Source of the DNA: Bacteroidales bacterium UBA5762
GTDB lineage: Bacteria; Bacteroidota; Bacteroidia; Bacteroidales; TTA-H9
Assembly (NCBI GenBank): GCA_002418865.1
Contig: DIEY01000070.1
Coordinates: forward strand, 13,531 to 65,115
Reading direction: 5' to 3'
Length of the DNA stretch: 51,585 bases
A model generated the notes under the pieces. It was given only the letters and a program-made list of their open reading frames with translations, made no database searches and was not told where the DNA came from. A program made the translations under genes and the position numbers. Positions 16,973-26,297 of this stretch are shown one piece after another; positions within the stretch are counted from its first letter, which is position 1, and every line of letters begins with the position of its first letter.

Positions 16973-18216
16973 TGAATCGACTAATTCTGACTTATCGACC
17001 CATTCCTTCAGAGGTAAGCATTCAGTTGCCTTATTCAAAAAGTATAAGCAATAGATTGTTGATGCTTAGGATGCTTGCTGGTAATACCTTTGAGATAGAG
17101 CATTTATCAGATGCAGACGATACACGGATAATGGAGGAGGCCATAAGAAACTATGAACAGGGTTTTGATGTGATTGATGTTGGTGAAGCTGGCACTGCAG
17201 CTCGTTTCTTAACGGCTTATTTCGCCTTGAAGGCTAAACCGGTAATTTTAACCGGTTCGAGTAGCTTGCTTAAACGTCCCATTTCGCCTTTAGTCGATAC
17301 TTTGCGTTCGATGGGAGCCATGATCGAATATTTGGATACTCCAGAGTACTTGCCTTTACAATTTAAAGGTGGACGGCTTCATGGAGGGGATATCAGGATA
17401 AACGCTGATATTAGCAGTCAATTTGTTTCGGCTCTGTTAATGATTGCACCTTTGCTTCCACAATCTTTGAATTTACAACTAGTAAATCAAGAAGTCTCTA
17501 TGCCTTATATCGATTTAACCATTCATCTGATGAATATTTGTGGAGCAAGAGTGACGCGCTTACAAAATAATTTTATTCAGGTGGATAACTCGGGATACAA
17601 TTTTTCGGGGGTCATTTCGGTGGAGCCTGATTGGAGTGCAGCGGCTCCATGGTTTGCTATGAGTGCTTTACAACCATACACCTCGTTCTTCCTACAAGGC
17701 TTAGATATTAATTCTTTACAGGCTGATAAGTCACTTATCGATGCTTTTAAACTCATGGGGGTTTCGGTTTCAGCTTCAACTGAAGGAATTTTTTTGAAAT
17801 CAAGCGGAGCAACCGTTCAAGAAATTCAATTTGATTTCAGAAATTGTCCTGATATTGCGCAATCGGTAATTGTAGTAGCTTCAGCCTTAGGAATAAGGGG
17901 CATGTTTACGGGTTTAAATACTTTACAGTTTAAGGAAACAGATCGCTACACGGCTTTGAAGGAACAGCTTTCAAGGCTGGGCGTCAACTGTGCAGGCAAA
18001 CCTCATGAAGAATTGATATTTGGACATCACGCTTCGTTCCCATCTTCAGCCACTATCTTCACTTATCATGACCATCGCATGGCCCTGGCTTTTGCTCCGC
18101 TTGTTTGTATCATGGATTCTCTTACGATCATAGAACCTCAAGTCGTCAATAAATCATATCCATCTTTCTGGAAACATTTAGAACAAATAGGCCTTAGTCT
18201 TGAATATTTTGATTGA
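16969..18216 (+). CDS. aroA: AroA, EPSP synthase
   Basis: 5-enolpyruvylshikimate-3-phosphate synthase, sixth step of the shikimate pathway. The 415 residues contain the two-domain fold signatures: PYSKSISNRLLML, VGEAGTAARFLTA, LTGSSSLLKRPISPLVD, ISSQFVSALLM, LQFKETDRYTALK and YHDHRMALAFAPL. Length is near the family norm. The first two codons are both ATG (16969, 16972), and the first overlaps the aroB stop. Confidence 0.96.
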   Translation: MMNRLILTYRPIPSEVSIQLPYSKSISNRLLMLRMLAGNTFEIEHLSDADDTRIMEEAIRNYEQGFDVIDVGEAGTAARFLTAYFALKAKPVILTGSSSLLKRPISPLVDTLRSMGAMIEYLDTPEYLPLQFKGGRLHGGDIRINADISSQFVSALLMIAPLLPQSLNLQLVNQEVSMPYIDLTIHLMNICGARVTRLQNNFIQVDNSGYNFSGVISVEPDWSAAAPWFAMSALQPYTSFFLQGLDINSLQADKSLIDAFKLMGVSVSASTEGIFLKSSGATVQEIQFDFRNCPDIAQSVIVVASALGIRGMFTGLNTLQFKETDRYTALKEQLSRLGVNCAGKPHEELIFGHHASFPSSATIFTYHDHRMALAFAPLVCIMDSLTIIEPQVVNKSYPSFWKHLEQIGLSLEYFD

Positions 18217-18245
18217 CTTATAAGGAGGAATAGCCATAGTTTTAA

Positions 18246-18253
18246 TACTTTTG
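18246..18253 (+). promoter_or_regulatory. Candidate promoter (-7 box) of the Fe-S oxidoreductase gene
   Basis: TACTTTTG matches TAnnTTTG and lies 19 bases before the ATG at 18273, suggesting that this gene is transcribed separately from aroBA. Confidence 0.45.
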
Positions 18254-18272
18254 CGCACATACTTTCAAACCC

Positions 18273-18998
18273 ATGACTGTCGATATTTTCATCCCCTGTT
18301 TTATCGATCAATTCTTTCCCGATACGGCTAAAAATATGTTAAAGATCCTCGAAAGGCTTGGGGTCGATTTTGAATATAATCCCAACCAAACATGTTGTGG
18401 ACAAATGTCATTCAATAGTGGATTTTGGGATGATGCCAAAAAGATTGCTGCAAAATTTTTGAAAGATTTTCCGCATGATAGGCCTATTGTTTGTCCTTCA
18501 GCCTCTTGCACGGGTTTTATCCGTAATTACTATCATCATCTGTTTTACAATTCGGCATACCATAATGAATACAATGTTTTAAAACGAAATATCTGGGAGT
18601 TTTCCGATTTTATGGTGAATTTTTTACATGTTACTGATGTAGGTGCGGTATTCGAACATGTAGTTACTTACCATGATTCTTGTGCTAGTTTGAGAGAATA
18701 TAGGCTAAATGGACAACCCAGACTATTGCTAAAGAATGTTCGTGGCCTTACCTTGGTGGAAATGACTCAAAAGGAGGTATGCTGTGGATTTGGAGGCACC
18801 TTTGCCGTAAAACACGAGCCTATCTCAACGGCAATGGCTCAGCAGAAAGTTGAAAATGCACTTGCCACAGGTGCCGAATATATCGTTTCCACCGATTCTT
18901 CCTGTTTAATGCACCTTCAGGGTTATATCGATAAACATCAGCTACCTATAAAGACTATCCATCTTGTGGATGTTCTTGCTAGTGGTTGGGAGTTGTAG
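18273..18998 (+). CDS. LutA/YkgE-like cysteine-rich (CCG) Fe-S protein
   Basis: Protein of 241 residues with two cysteine-rich CCG domains. The first runs from PCFIDQFFPD to TCCGQMSFNSG; the second from YHDSCASLREY to VCCGFGGTFAVKH. This is the size and plan of LutA, the electron-transfer subunit of L-lactate dehydrogenase LutABC, and of the HdrB-like CCG subunits. LutB and LutC are not next to it, because the following gene is an unrelated minus-strand glycosidase. The partner is therefore encoded elsewhere or differs. CCG domains usually hold a 4Fe-4S or zinc site. Confidence 0.86.
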   Translation: MTVDIFIPCFIDQFFPDTAKNMLKILERLGVDFEYNPNQTCCGQMSFNSGFWDDAKKIAAKFLKDFPHDRPIVCPSASCTGFIRNYYHHLFYNSAYHNEYNVLKRNIWEFSDFMVNFLHVTDVGAVFEHVVTYHDSCASLREYRLNGQPRLLLKNVRGLTLVEMTQKEVCCGFGGTFAVKHEPISTAMAQQKVENALATGAEYIVSTDSSCLMHLQGYIDKHQLPIKTIHLVDVLASGWEL

Positions 18999-19045
18999 TT
19001 CTCGGCCTTAGGAAAAGAGGTTTTATTCTATCCATCTTTACCACA

Positions 19046-19085
19046 AAATAAAAATCGGCTCAAATTTTCTTCACTTGAGCCGATT
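19046..19085 (-). terminator. Rho-independent terminator after the GH3 gene
   Basis: AATCGGCTCAA (19053-19063) pairs with TTGAGCCGATT (19075-19085): 11 bp, loop of 11. On the minus strand it is followed by a T-rich tract (TTTTATTTT), so it ends the PUL transcript about 50 bases past the GH3 stop. The plus-strand LutA-like gene may use it weakly. Confidence 0.85.
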
Positions 19086-19134
19086 CACTAGTATTCTTAA
19101 TCTATAGACCAGGTTGATTATTTTGCCTAGATAT

Positions 19135-21360
19135 TTACTTTAACCAGAAGTTCGTTTTTAAACATTCTAATGAATTGCCACCTACAAAGACTTCGAATTC
19201 TCCGGGTTCGGCATTAAAGTTCATGTTGATGTCCCAAAATGCCAAATCGTTTTTTGTAATTTTAAAGCTTACATCAATAGTTTCATCGGGATTCAGATTT
19301 ACTTTGCAGAATCCTTTCAATTCTTTGACTGGTCGGGTTACACTAGCTACCTTATCGTGAATGTATAGCTGGGCAGTTTCTGTTCCCTTATATTTACCTG
19401 TATTTTTCAGTGTAACGTTAACTACAAGCGTATCGTTCATATTCAAAGTATCCGTGCTGAGCCGTAGATTAGAATATTCGAAGGTTGTGTAGCTCAAACC
19501 ATAACCAAATGGGAAAAGTGGTGAATTGTCGATATCGAGATATTTTGAAGTGTATTTATTATTGGCATCGAATGGACGACCGGTGTTTTTGTAGTTATAG
19601 AAAATAGGAATTTGACCTACGCTTCTTGGGAATGTTACAGGGAGTTTCCCGGAGGGATTATAATCGCCGAAAATTACGTCGGCTATAGCTGGACCTGCCA
19701 TTGTACCACCGAACCATGTTTCGAGCATTGCAGTAGTGTGTTCGGCGAGCCATGAAATGGTGAGAGGTCGACCATTCATCAATACAGTAACCACAGGTTT
19801 ACCGGTAGCTATAATTGCTTCAGCCAGTTTTTCTTGAATACCAGGCAACCCTATATCGCTTCTACTTGCCGCCTCACCAGTCATCCAAGCAGCTTCACCT
19901 ACTGCCAGTATTACCACATCGGCTTTTTTAGCCGTATTGATGGCTTCCTGCATATATTGAGTAGAATCACCTATTATACTGCATCCTTTGGCATAGAGAA
20001 TTTTCATTTCGGGTGATACGGCCTGACGAATTCCTTCGAGCAAGGTAATGGCTTTTGTCCAATCTCCTGCTGCCGACCATGACCCAATGAGTTCACGACG
20101 AGTATTGGCTAAAGGACCTATTACTGCAATCGTGCCAGTGTTCTTCGACAGAGGCAGTAAATTTTGTTCATTCTTAAGAAGAACAATTGATTTTTTAGCC
20201 ATTTCTCTTGCAAAAGCAAGGTGTTCGGGTTTCATAATATCTTGTTGCTCACGTTCTTTATTGCAATAAAGGTAAGGATTGTCGAAGAGGCCTAATTTGA
20301 ACTTCATGGTAAGGATTCTTTTTACGGCTGCATCTATTTCTGCCATTTTTACTTTCCCTTCATCGAGTGATTTTTTTAAATGATTATAATAAACGGCTCC
20401 TTGCATGTCCATATCTACACCGGCATTCAATGCTAATTCGCCGGCATGTTTTTCGTCGGCAGCAAAACCATGAGGGATCATTTCATTAATAGAAGTATAA
20501 TCAGTTACGACGAAACCTTTGAAACCCCATTCTTTTCGTAGGATGTCGGTGAGTAGATATTTGTTGCCTGTAGAAGGAACTCCGGCAATTTCGTTGAATG
20601 AAGTCATAAATGTAGCTACACCCTGGTCGACACAAGCTTTGAAGGGAGGCAAATAAACTTCGTGCAGAGTACGGTCGGAGATATCTACGGTATTATAATC
20701 ACGACCGGCCTGAGCTGCGCCATAAGCGGCATAATGTTTAGCACAGGCCATCATTGTAGATGGATCGGATAAGTCGTTTCCCTGAAATCCTATTACTCTG
20801 GCTTTGGCCATAGCCACTCCGAGGTAAGTATCTTCACCTGCGCCTTCTGATATTCTTCCCCAACGAGGGTCGCGAGCAATATCCATCATCGGAGCAAATG
20901 TCCAGTTAAGACCTTCGGCTGTAGCCTCAATGGCAGCAATTCTTGCGGCTTGTCGCACAGCGGCCGTATCCCAGCTTGCAGCTTCTCCCAGGGAAATGGG
21001 AAATATAGTGCGATGGCCATGTATGACATCATATCCAAAAATCAATGGAATTCCCAAACGCGTTTCTTCAACTGCCATCCGCTGTAGTTCTCTTACATAA
21101 TCTACTCCATAAGCATTAAATATTGCTCCCACACGCCCTTGGCGAATATCTTCCTTATAATTTTCGCGTATGGTGGGTCCTGTCACGTCGTAATCGCTCG
21201 TGAAAAGGTTAAGCTGGCCGATTTTTTCTTCAATAGTCATCAATTTCAATACCGAATCAACACGCTCGGCTATTAGTTTTTCTTTATTGGTAGGGGTTTT
21301 TGTACATGCAAAAACGCTAAATATCAGGAAAAACAATAGGAAGTTCTTGGCTTTTTTCAT
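19135..21360 (-). CDS. GH3 beta-glucosidase, lipoprotein (BglX-like)
   Basis: Glycoside hydrolase family 3 enzyme of 741 residues. A short signal ends in a lipobox-like VFAC (C19), pointing to a lipid-anchored periplasmic enzyme. The N-terminal TIM-barrel domain contains MTIEEKIGQLNL, FAPMMDIARDPRWGRISEGAGED and KHYAAYG. The nucleophile is D287 in GFVVTDYTSI. The C-terminal GH3 domain (LAVGEAAWMTGEAASRS, EAIIATGKPVVTVLMNGRPL) and the fibronectin-like end domain are complete. It would release glucose from the ends of oligosaccharides. B. thetaiotaomicron BT_3567, a GH3 beta-glucosidase acting on beta-1,2-glucooligosaccharides, is a relevant comparison given the GH144 neighbours. Confidence 0.93.
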   Translation of the reverse strand: MKKAKNFLLFFLIFSVFACTKTPTNKEKLIAERVDSVLKLMTIEEKIGQLNLFTSDYDVTGPTIRENYKEDIRQGRVGAIFNAYGVDYVRELQRMAVEETRLGIPLIFGYDVIHGHRTIFPISLGEAASWDTAAVRQAARIAAIEATAEGLNWTFAPMMDIARDPRWGRISEGAGEDTYLGVAMAKARVIGFQGNDLSDPSTMMACAKHYAAYGAAQAGRDYNTVDISDRTLHEVYLPPFKACVDQGVATFMTSFNEIAGVPSTGNKYLLTDILRKEWGFKGFVVTDYTSINEMIPHGFAADEKHAGELALNAGVDMDMQGAVYYNHLKKSLDEGKVKMAEIDAAVKRILTMKFKLGLFDNPYLYCNKEREQQDIMKPEHLAFAREMAKKSIVLLKNEQNLLPLSKNTGTIAVIGPLANTRRELIGSWSAAGDWTKAITLLEGIRQAVSPEMKILYAKGCSIIGDSTQYMQEAINTAKKADVVILAVGEAAWMTGEAASRSDIGLPGIQEKLAEAIIATGKPVVTVLMNGRPLTISWLAEHTTAMLETWFGGTMAGPAIADVIFGDYNPSGKLPVTFPRSVGQIPIFYNYKNTGRPFDANNKYTSKYLDIDNSPLFPFGYGLSYTTFEYSNLRLSTDTLNMNDTLVVNVTLKNTGKYKGTETAQLYIHDKVASVTRPVKELKGFCKVNLNPDETIDVSFKITKNDLAFWDINMNFNAEPGEFEVFVGGNSLECLKTNFWLK

Positions 21361-21367
21361 TTTCGTT

Positions 21368-22096
21368 TTATTTTAGTTGATGTGACAATAACCATTGGTA
21401 TATTTCTGCACGATTGTAAACGTAATCCCATGCATTATGACCTACACCTGGTAAAATAGTAATTTGCGCATTTCCACCAAGTTTGTTTACTATTTCCACC
21501 ATATTTTTCGATTCACTAACTGGCACAACAGGATCATCGGCACCATGAAATGCCCAAATAGGTGTTTTAATGAGTTTTTCGGCTTTCAATTCCTGACCTC
21601 CACCACAAACTGGTAGTATGGCAGCAAATTTTCCAGGATAGTTACTGGCAAGGTCGAAAGTTCCGTAGCCTCCCATACTTAAGCCCGTTACATACATTCT
21701 ATTGGTATCGATAGAATAATTTTCTATGGCTTCGTTAACTAAAGCCATCAATCGTTCGCTGTCCCATGTTTCTTCTTCGGGGCACTGAGGACTTAACATA
21801 ACAAACGGGAAATCTTCCATGGATTCGACAAATCCTGGGGTGCCATTTTTTTTGACCAACTCAAGATCGTTGCCTCTTTCACCTGAACCATGCAGAAAAA
21901 GTAAAAGAGGATAAGAATGTTGATGATCAGCAACAAAGTTTTTAGGTAAATAAAGAAGATAAGGGTAAGCCTGAGCCTTTTTGATGAAAATTCCCTTACC
22001 TGGCTGTGGTATTTGCGTACCCGGCTTTAAGTCTTGTCCATTGATTGAAACATTGAAAGGAGCTAGAATGACGATAAAAATGAGGATTTTTTTCAT
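21368..22096 (-). CDS. Secreted alpha/beta hydrolase (esterase/phospholipase-like)
   Basis: Alpha/beta hydrolase of 242 residues with an N-terminal signal peptide (about 1-20, ending SINGQ). The catalytic triad is readable: nucleophile S140 in TGLSMGGYG, acid D187 or D188 in HGADDPVVP, and H220 in GVGHNAWD. The oxyanion segment is LFLHGSGERGND. The type resembles the prolyl-oligopeptidase-like carboxylesterases often found in PULs. It lies 7 bases upstream of the GH3 gene in the same operon. A role in removing ester substituents (such as acetyl or succinyl groups) from the glycan is a guess from context. Confidence 0.85.
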   Translation of the reverse strand: MKKILIFIVILAPFNVSINGQDLKPGTQIPQPGKGIFIKKAQAYPYLLYLPKNFVADHQHSYPLLLFLHGSGERGNDLELVKKNGTPGFVESMEDFPFVMLSPQCPEEETWDSERLMALVNEAIENYSIDTNRMYVTGLSMGGYGTFDLASNYPGKFAAILPVCGGGQELKAEKLIKTPIWAFHGADDPVVPVSESKNMVEIVNKLGGNAQITILPGVGHNAWDYVYNRAEIYQWLLSHQLK

Positions 22097-22608
22097 GCTA
22101 AGTAATCAATTTAGAATTAGAGTATGTTTTGTATAAATTATTTGATGCTATATATTGTTTGCTTATTCTTCTTAAATCTATATTCTGCAATTTAGTTGGC
22201 ATGCATGTCATAAAAGTAAATTGCTAATTTAGGTAAGTTTCAAGTTTTTATTAATTTGATTACCAGATTATTGACATTCAGCCTTATAATGAAGCCACTT
22301 GGGTTATTACTTATAAACTTAATGACGTCAACCTTTTCCATTGTTGGATCAGTATTATGATTTCTTTTAGGATGTATTACAATAGCCATCGGCTTTACCC
22401 TTTTCTTCAGTAGTATTTGACCATTTGAGGAGCTGTTGAACTTATAATTGTTATTGTTAAAATGAATTCATAGAAAATCCCCTCATTTTGCATTCTGGCT
22501 ATCATAGTCTTTCTCATAAAATTGGATTAAGAGCCAAAGAAATTTGAATAACGCAAATGAGGGGATAGTCTTAATTTGGAAGTAAACGCTTTTTACAATT
22601 TTTGTTGA
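22097..22608. other. 512-base gene-poor gap inside the PUL
   Basis: No convincing gene. A minus-strand frame of 49 codons (22389-22240, MAIVIHPKRNHN at its start) is open but has no recognised family and no promoter box; it may be chance or a remnant. The right-hand part carries the inverted repeat listed separately. No -7 box for the alpha/beta hydrolase gene was found, so its transcription start is unclear. Confidence 0.5.
22477..22566 (-). repeat. Long-loop inverted repeat, possible terminator after the CBM gene
   Basis: ATCCCCTCATTTTGC (22477-22491) pairs with GCAAATGAGGGGAT (22553-22566) with one bulged T and a 61-base loop. On the minus strand the hairpin starts 43 bases after the stop of the CBM gene and is followed by TTTTC, so it could end that transcript or protect its 3' end. 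Confidence 0.55.
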
Positions 22609-23769
22609 TTATTTACTAATCTTTCTCGTAATGGTTTCCCCTTCGGTGTTAGTAATATTAATTAGGTACATTCCGCTGCGAAGATCTTCAAGATTAATAA
22701 TAACTTTAGAAGTTGGCTGAGTTTCGATTTGTTTAATCAGTTGTCCGGCAAGATTATAAATATTAACTCTTTCAATTTTTCCAAAGTTTTCTATGGTAAG
22801 ATCTTTAAGAATAGGGATTGGATAAATCGAGATTTGGTTGTTCGATAAGGAGGGAATACCATTGGATACAGTGGATATCGTATCGATACGAATATCGTCG
22901 ATGTAGATGATGATATCATCGGTAATGTTGAGAGGGTCTTCGAAATCTGGCATAAGTACAGAGATGGGGTATTGTCCGGTCATGGTGTCGAATTTAAAAA
23001 CGAATTCTTCCCATTGATTTGTGAGCTGTTGTGCGTTTTCGCTAAAGATTTCGAGTGTACCTGATGTACCACCTTCGAGTTTGAATTTAACTGGTGAAAT
23101 GCGTGGTTTCCAGAGTTTTATGTGAACATATTTGTTAACTTGAGCATCTACATTGGGATTATTGTTTGCCCAAAAACCGCCCCAAGGTAATCCTCCAACG
23201 GTTGTCCCTCTGCGAATAAATTTCAAAACTTTAGTGCTTGAATTCATTGCATCGGGAGCAGGATTGTCAACAATCATAAAGGTTTCTTCCACAGGATGGA
23301 GTTCTGGGTTATCATAATCACCACAACCCATGACGTGAGGAGTAAGAATTCCCCATGTTTCATCTTCAAAGTCAGCCAAAATCTGAGGGAAGTCGATCCT
23401 AACACCCCAAACATAGGAGTGATTCATCGCTTTTTTAATGGTAATTATGCGATCCGGAGAGCCTGGCCATTCTCCACCATCCCAACCTTCGCCTTTGAAG
23501 AATTTGAATGGATAATCACCTTTGGGTAGATCCATGGTAATAGAGTAAATCATGTCGCCATCTTCATCTGTCATTAAGCAGGCAGGATTAGTTCCTGGCT
23601 CATTCCAACTACCCCACGTTGTTGTTCCAAAATCGCCTGCGATGTAAACATTTTCGCCTTCCAAACCAGCATTGGTCATGTCTACATTAAAGGTTACTGA
23701 TACGGTTTGCCCAAGCAAACTTATGCTCAGAGCTACCATTGCAAATAACGAAAGTAAAGTTTTCTTCAT
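22609..23769 (-). CDS. T9SS-secreted carbohydrate-binding protein
   Basis: Protein of 386 residues with a signal peptide (about 1-20, ending SLLGQ). Residues about 22-125 look like a starch-binding (CBM20/48-like) beta-sandwich: VTFNVDMTNAG, VYIAGDFGTTTWGSW, YPFKFFKGEGWDGGEW. Residues about 130-300 form a second beta-rich domain ending in IIIYIDDIRID, a jelly-roll glycan-binding style. Residues about 310-386 are a type A T9SS C-terminal sorting domain (ISIYPIPILKDLTIEN to SGMYLINITN). There is no catalytic motif. It probably binds the target glucan at the surface. It has its own -7 box. Confidence 0.82.
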   Translation of the reverse strand: MKKTLLSLFAMVALSISLLGQTVSVTFNVDMTNAGLEGENVYIAGDFGTTTWGSWNEPGTNPACLMTDEDGDMIYSITMDLPKGDYPFKFFKGEGWDGGEWPGSPDRIITIKKAMNHSYVWGVRIDFPQILADFEDETWGILTPHVMGCGDYDNPELHPVEETFMIVDNPAPDAMNSSTKVLKFIRRGTTVGGLPWGGFWANNNPNVDAQVNKYVHIKLWKPRISPVKFKLEGGTSGTLEIFSENAQQLTNQWEEFVFKFDTMTGQYPISVLMPDFEDPLNITDDIIIYIDDIRIDTISTVSNGIPSLSNNQISIYPIPILKDLTIENFGKIERVNIYNLAGQLIKQIETQPTSKVIINLEDLRSGMYLINITNTEGETITRKISK

Positions 23770-23806
23770 AGTTTTATGATTTTAAGTTTAATGGAATAAA
23801 TCGTAG

Positions 23807-23814
23807 CAAATTTA
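23807..23814 (-). promoter_or_regulatory. Candidate promoter (-7 box) of the CBM gene
   Basis: Minus-strand TAAATTTG matches TAnnTTTG, 38 bases before the ATG. It suggests that this gene can be transcribed independently of susCD. Confidence 0.45.
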
Positions 23815-23874
23815 AACAATATTTTTAAAAAATGCATATTAATATAAAAATTTTTTTAAAATTTTATATTTAGT

Positions 23875-26277
23875 TTAGTCTTTTAAGAATTTCAAAACCT
23901 CTTTTAATTGATGCCCTTCAATAGTGATAAAATGTAGTCCTCTCTTTAAAGAACTGATATTAAGCAATTTAGTTTTTGAATTCTGATCAAAAAAGAGTTT
24001 TTGATACTTTGTGGTAGTTAACTGTCCGGTGGAATTATATATGTTAACCGAGACAGAGATAGGTTGGTCAGAAAGGTAATTAAGGTAAACGACATCCTTA
24101 GATGGAATGGGAATCAGTTCAAAATGTTTGTTAAATGATGATATTTCGTCTATAGCGAATGGATCGTAAGTAAATCCGATTGCTTGGAGTGCGGAGTTTA
24201 TTTCGGGATTTTCCATAAATAGATTCCACAGTAAAGCTGAGCGATAGTTTTCTATCATAACTAAGATAGGGCCTTCATCTATAGCCAGATAGGAAGTAGC
24301 CCACCAGTTACGTTTTTGGTTAAAGGCATCGTAAAATCCATAATAGCCCCAAGTTTTTGGGAGATTACGGTAGAAATATTTTAAGGCTTTCATGGATTCC
24401 GTTGGGGTATAAGGGAAAGAACTGAGGGCTGCAGTAGGAGATATAGTGCCATTGTCGTTGCTGGTGTGAGGTGCATGAGCCAAATAACCATCGGGATCGT
24501 CACTTGCGGTTAATCCCCAACAGGAATCACTGTATCCAGGATAGTTATAAGGGTTGTCGATGCAATAGGCATGGTGTATAAGTGCAGTGTTGCGATTATT
24601 ATTAAAGTAGTTGGTATAGGCATCTTTTTTACTTCGTGGATCGAAACCTAAAAAAGAATAATGTGTAAAGAACAATGGTCCCCCATAATTCCATCCTACT
24701 TCAAGCGGATATCCATAAAATGATTGGCCATTGAGGTAATTTCCTCCTGCCCATCCTGTATGATATAATGAGGCAGAAACCGGATGTGTAGGCGAGGCGA
24801 TGGCCAAAATGTAAACGATCATGCATTCGTTATATCCTCTAATAGGCATGTTCATGATCCATTCGTAATTAGGCGACCAGTGCCAGTAAAGTACATCGCT
24901 TCCGTTTCGGGTATACCAGTCCCATTCTACGCTTTCCCATAGAGAAGTTATTTTCCGACGTAAACTGTCCTCAAGATTTTCGCCGTCGAAGAAACTTCTT
25001 GCAGTTAAAAGTCCTTGAATTAAAAATGAGGTTTCTACAAGATCACCTCCATTGTCATAATTTGAGAAAGGAATGACATTACCTGTGGTTCCATTCATCC
25101 AATGGGGCCAAGCTCCATGAAATCTATCGGCATTGTTGAGAAAATTAACGATTTTCAATATTCTTTCTAATCCTTCTTGCCTTGTTATCAAACCTCTATG
25201 GATTCCGGAAATTATGCCCATGATGCCAAAACCTGTTCCTCCAGAGGTAACTATTTCACCAGAGCCCAACCTTTCGCGAGCCATACCCGATACAGGATGC
25301 CCATATTCCCAAAAATATCTAAAAGTAGCTTCTTGCACCATGTCAAGCAGTTCTTCGTCACTAAAATTCTTGAGGAAAGCTTCGGCAGGTTCCGACATTT
25401 CGGAAGGTTGCCCTGCATCATTGATGGCCTTTACACCATAAGTCAATTTTGTACCTGAAGCTGTATTATCAGTAATGTAATCGCTATATACAGTGTCGTT
25501 TTTATTAGAAGTGGTCCCCACTAAATGAAAAGTCACTCCATTGTCGTATGAACGGAAAACTTGATATCCACCAACGTTATTTTCTGGATTCTTTTCCCAT
25601 TTTAAGATAGCATGCTTTTCGTATCCTTTGGCTGTCAATCCTTTTGGAGCACTCACCTGTGGGCTGGTTCCATCTCCCTTAATTACACGCATGTCGTCAA
25701 CGAACAGAGTATGCTGCACACCATCATTGGCATATTGAGAGAAGCCAATAGTTTTAATTACAGTATAATCGATAGGATTAACTTGATTGAGGAAAGGTGC
25801 CATGGGCATGCTTATTCTAGTCCAAATGGCTACAGGAATTTGAGAAACATAAGTTCCTATTGGGATCATGATAGATTTTTGGTTGTAGATATCCTCGAAG
25901 AAAATTTTTGGAAGTGAGGTTCCTTCCTGACCAGAAGGGGAATATAGCCAAAAGATAAGGGAATCCGACTGAGAGATATCTTTTTCGGTCCAGTTGGTAC
26001 CAGCGGCAATGGCATACCAATTACCTCCAATATTGGAAGTCCATTTTAGCCTCAGGCTGTTTACTCCCTGAATAGGAGGAGTAGTACTTTCGACGGGAAA
26101 TTTTCTTAAATCGTTGCCATACCGTTCGAGTTGGCTGGGAGGTGTAAGTTCCATCCAGCTGTAGTCATAATAAATGTTTGACGGGCTGTCTTGGAAATAG
26201 AGCCAAGTTTGAGCGTTGACACGAGAAAATAATAGAAGAGATAAACTCAGAATGCTGGCAAGGATTTTTATTTTCAT
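23875..26277 (-). CDS. GH144-type beta-1,2-glucanase with FN3 and T9SS sorting domain
   Basis: Secreted enzyme of 800 residues. It has a signal peptide (about 1-22), a beta-sandwich domain resembling a carbohydrate-binding module (about 25-200, ending LFVDDMRV), a fibronectin type III domain (about 208-300), a glycoamylase-like (PF10091 / GH144) alpha-barrel (about 305-690) and a T9SS tail (about 715-800). The catalytic domain is recognised from ATFRYFWEYGHP, VEWDWYTR, GYNECMIVYILAIASPTHP, HAYCIDNP, SCWGLTASDDPDGY, ISPTAALSSFPY and AIDEGPILVMIENYRS. GH144 members such as CpSGL hydrolyse beta-1,2-glucan. Specificity here is inferred. Confidence 0.88.
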   Translation of the reverse strand: MKIKILASILSLSLLLFSRVNAQTWLYFQDSPSNIYYDYSWMELTPPSQLERYGNDLRKFPVESTTPPIQGVNSLRLKWTSNIGGNWYAIAAGTNWTEKDISQSDSLIFWLYSPSGQEGTSLPKIFFEDIYNQKSIMIPIGTYVSQIPVAIWTRISMPMAPFLNQVNPIDYTVIKTIGFSQYANDGVQHTLFVDDMRVIKGDGTSPQVSAPKGLTAKGYEKHAILKWEKNPENNVGGYQVFRSYDNGVTFHLVGTTSNKNDTVYSDYITDNTASGTKLTYGVKAINDAGQPSEMSEPAEAFLKNFSDEELLDMVQEATFRYFWEYGHPVSGMARERLGSGEIVTSGGTGFGIMGIISGIHRGLITRQEGLERILKIVNFLNNADRFHGAWPHWMNGTTGNVIPFSNYDNGGDLVETSFLIQGLLTARSFFDGENLEDSLRRKITSLWESVEWDWYTRNGSDVLYWHWSPNYEWIMNMPIRGYNECMIVYILAIASPTHPVSASLYHTGWAGGNYLNGQSFYGYPLEVGWNYGGPLFFTHYSFLGFDPRSKKDAYTNYFNNNRNTALIHHAYCIDNPYNYPGYSDSCWGLTASDDPDGYLAHAPHTSNDNGTISPTAALSSFPYTPTESMKALKYFYRNLPKTWGYYGFYDAFNQKRNWWATSYLAIDEGPILVMIENYRSALLWNLFMENPEINSALQAIGFTYDPFAIDEISSFNKHFELIPIPSKDVVYLNYLSDQPISVSVNIYNSTGQLTTTKYQKLFFDQNSKTKLLNISSLKRGLHFITIEGHQLKEVLKFLKD

Positions 26278-26297
26278 AATTGAAGTATTAAGAAGAG

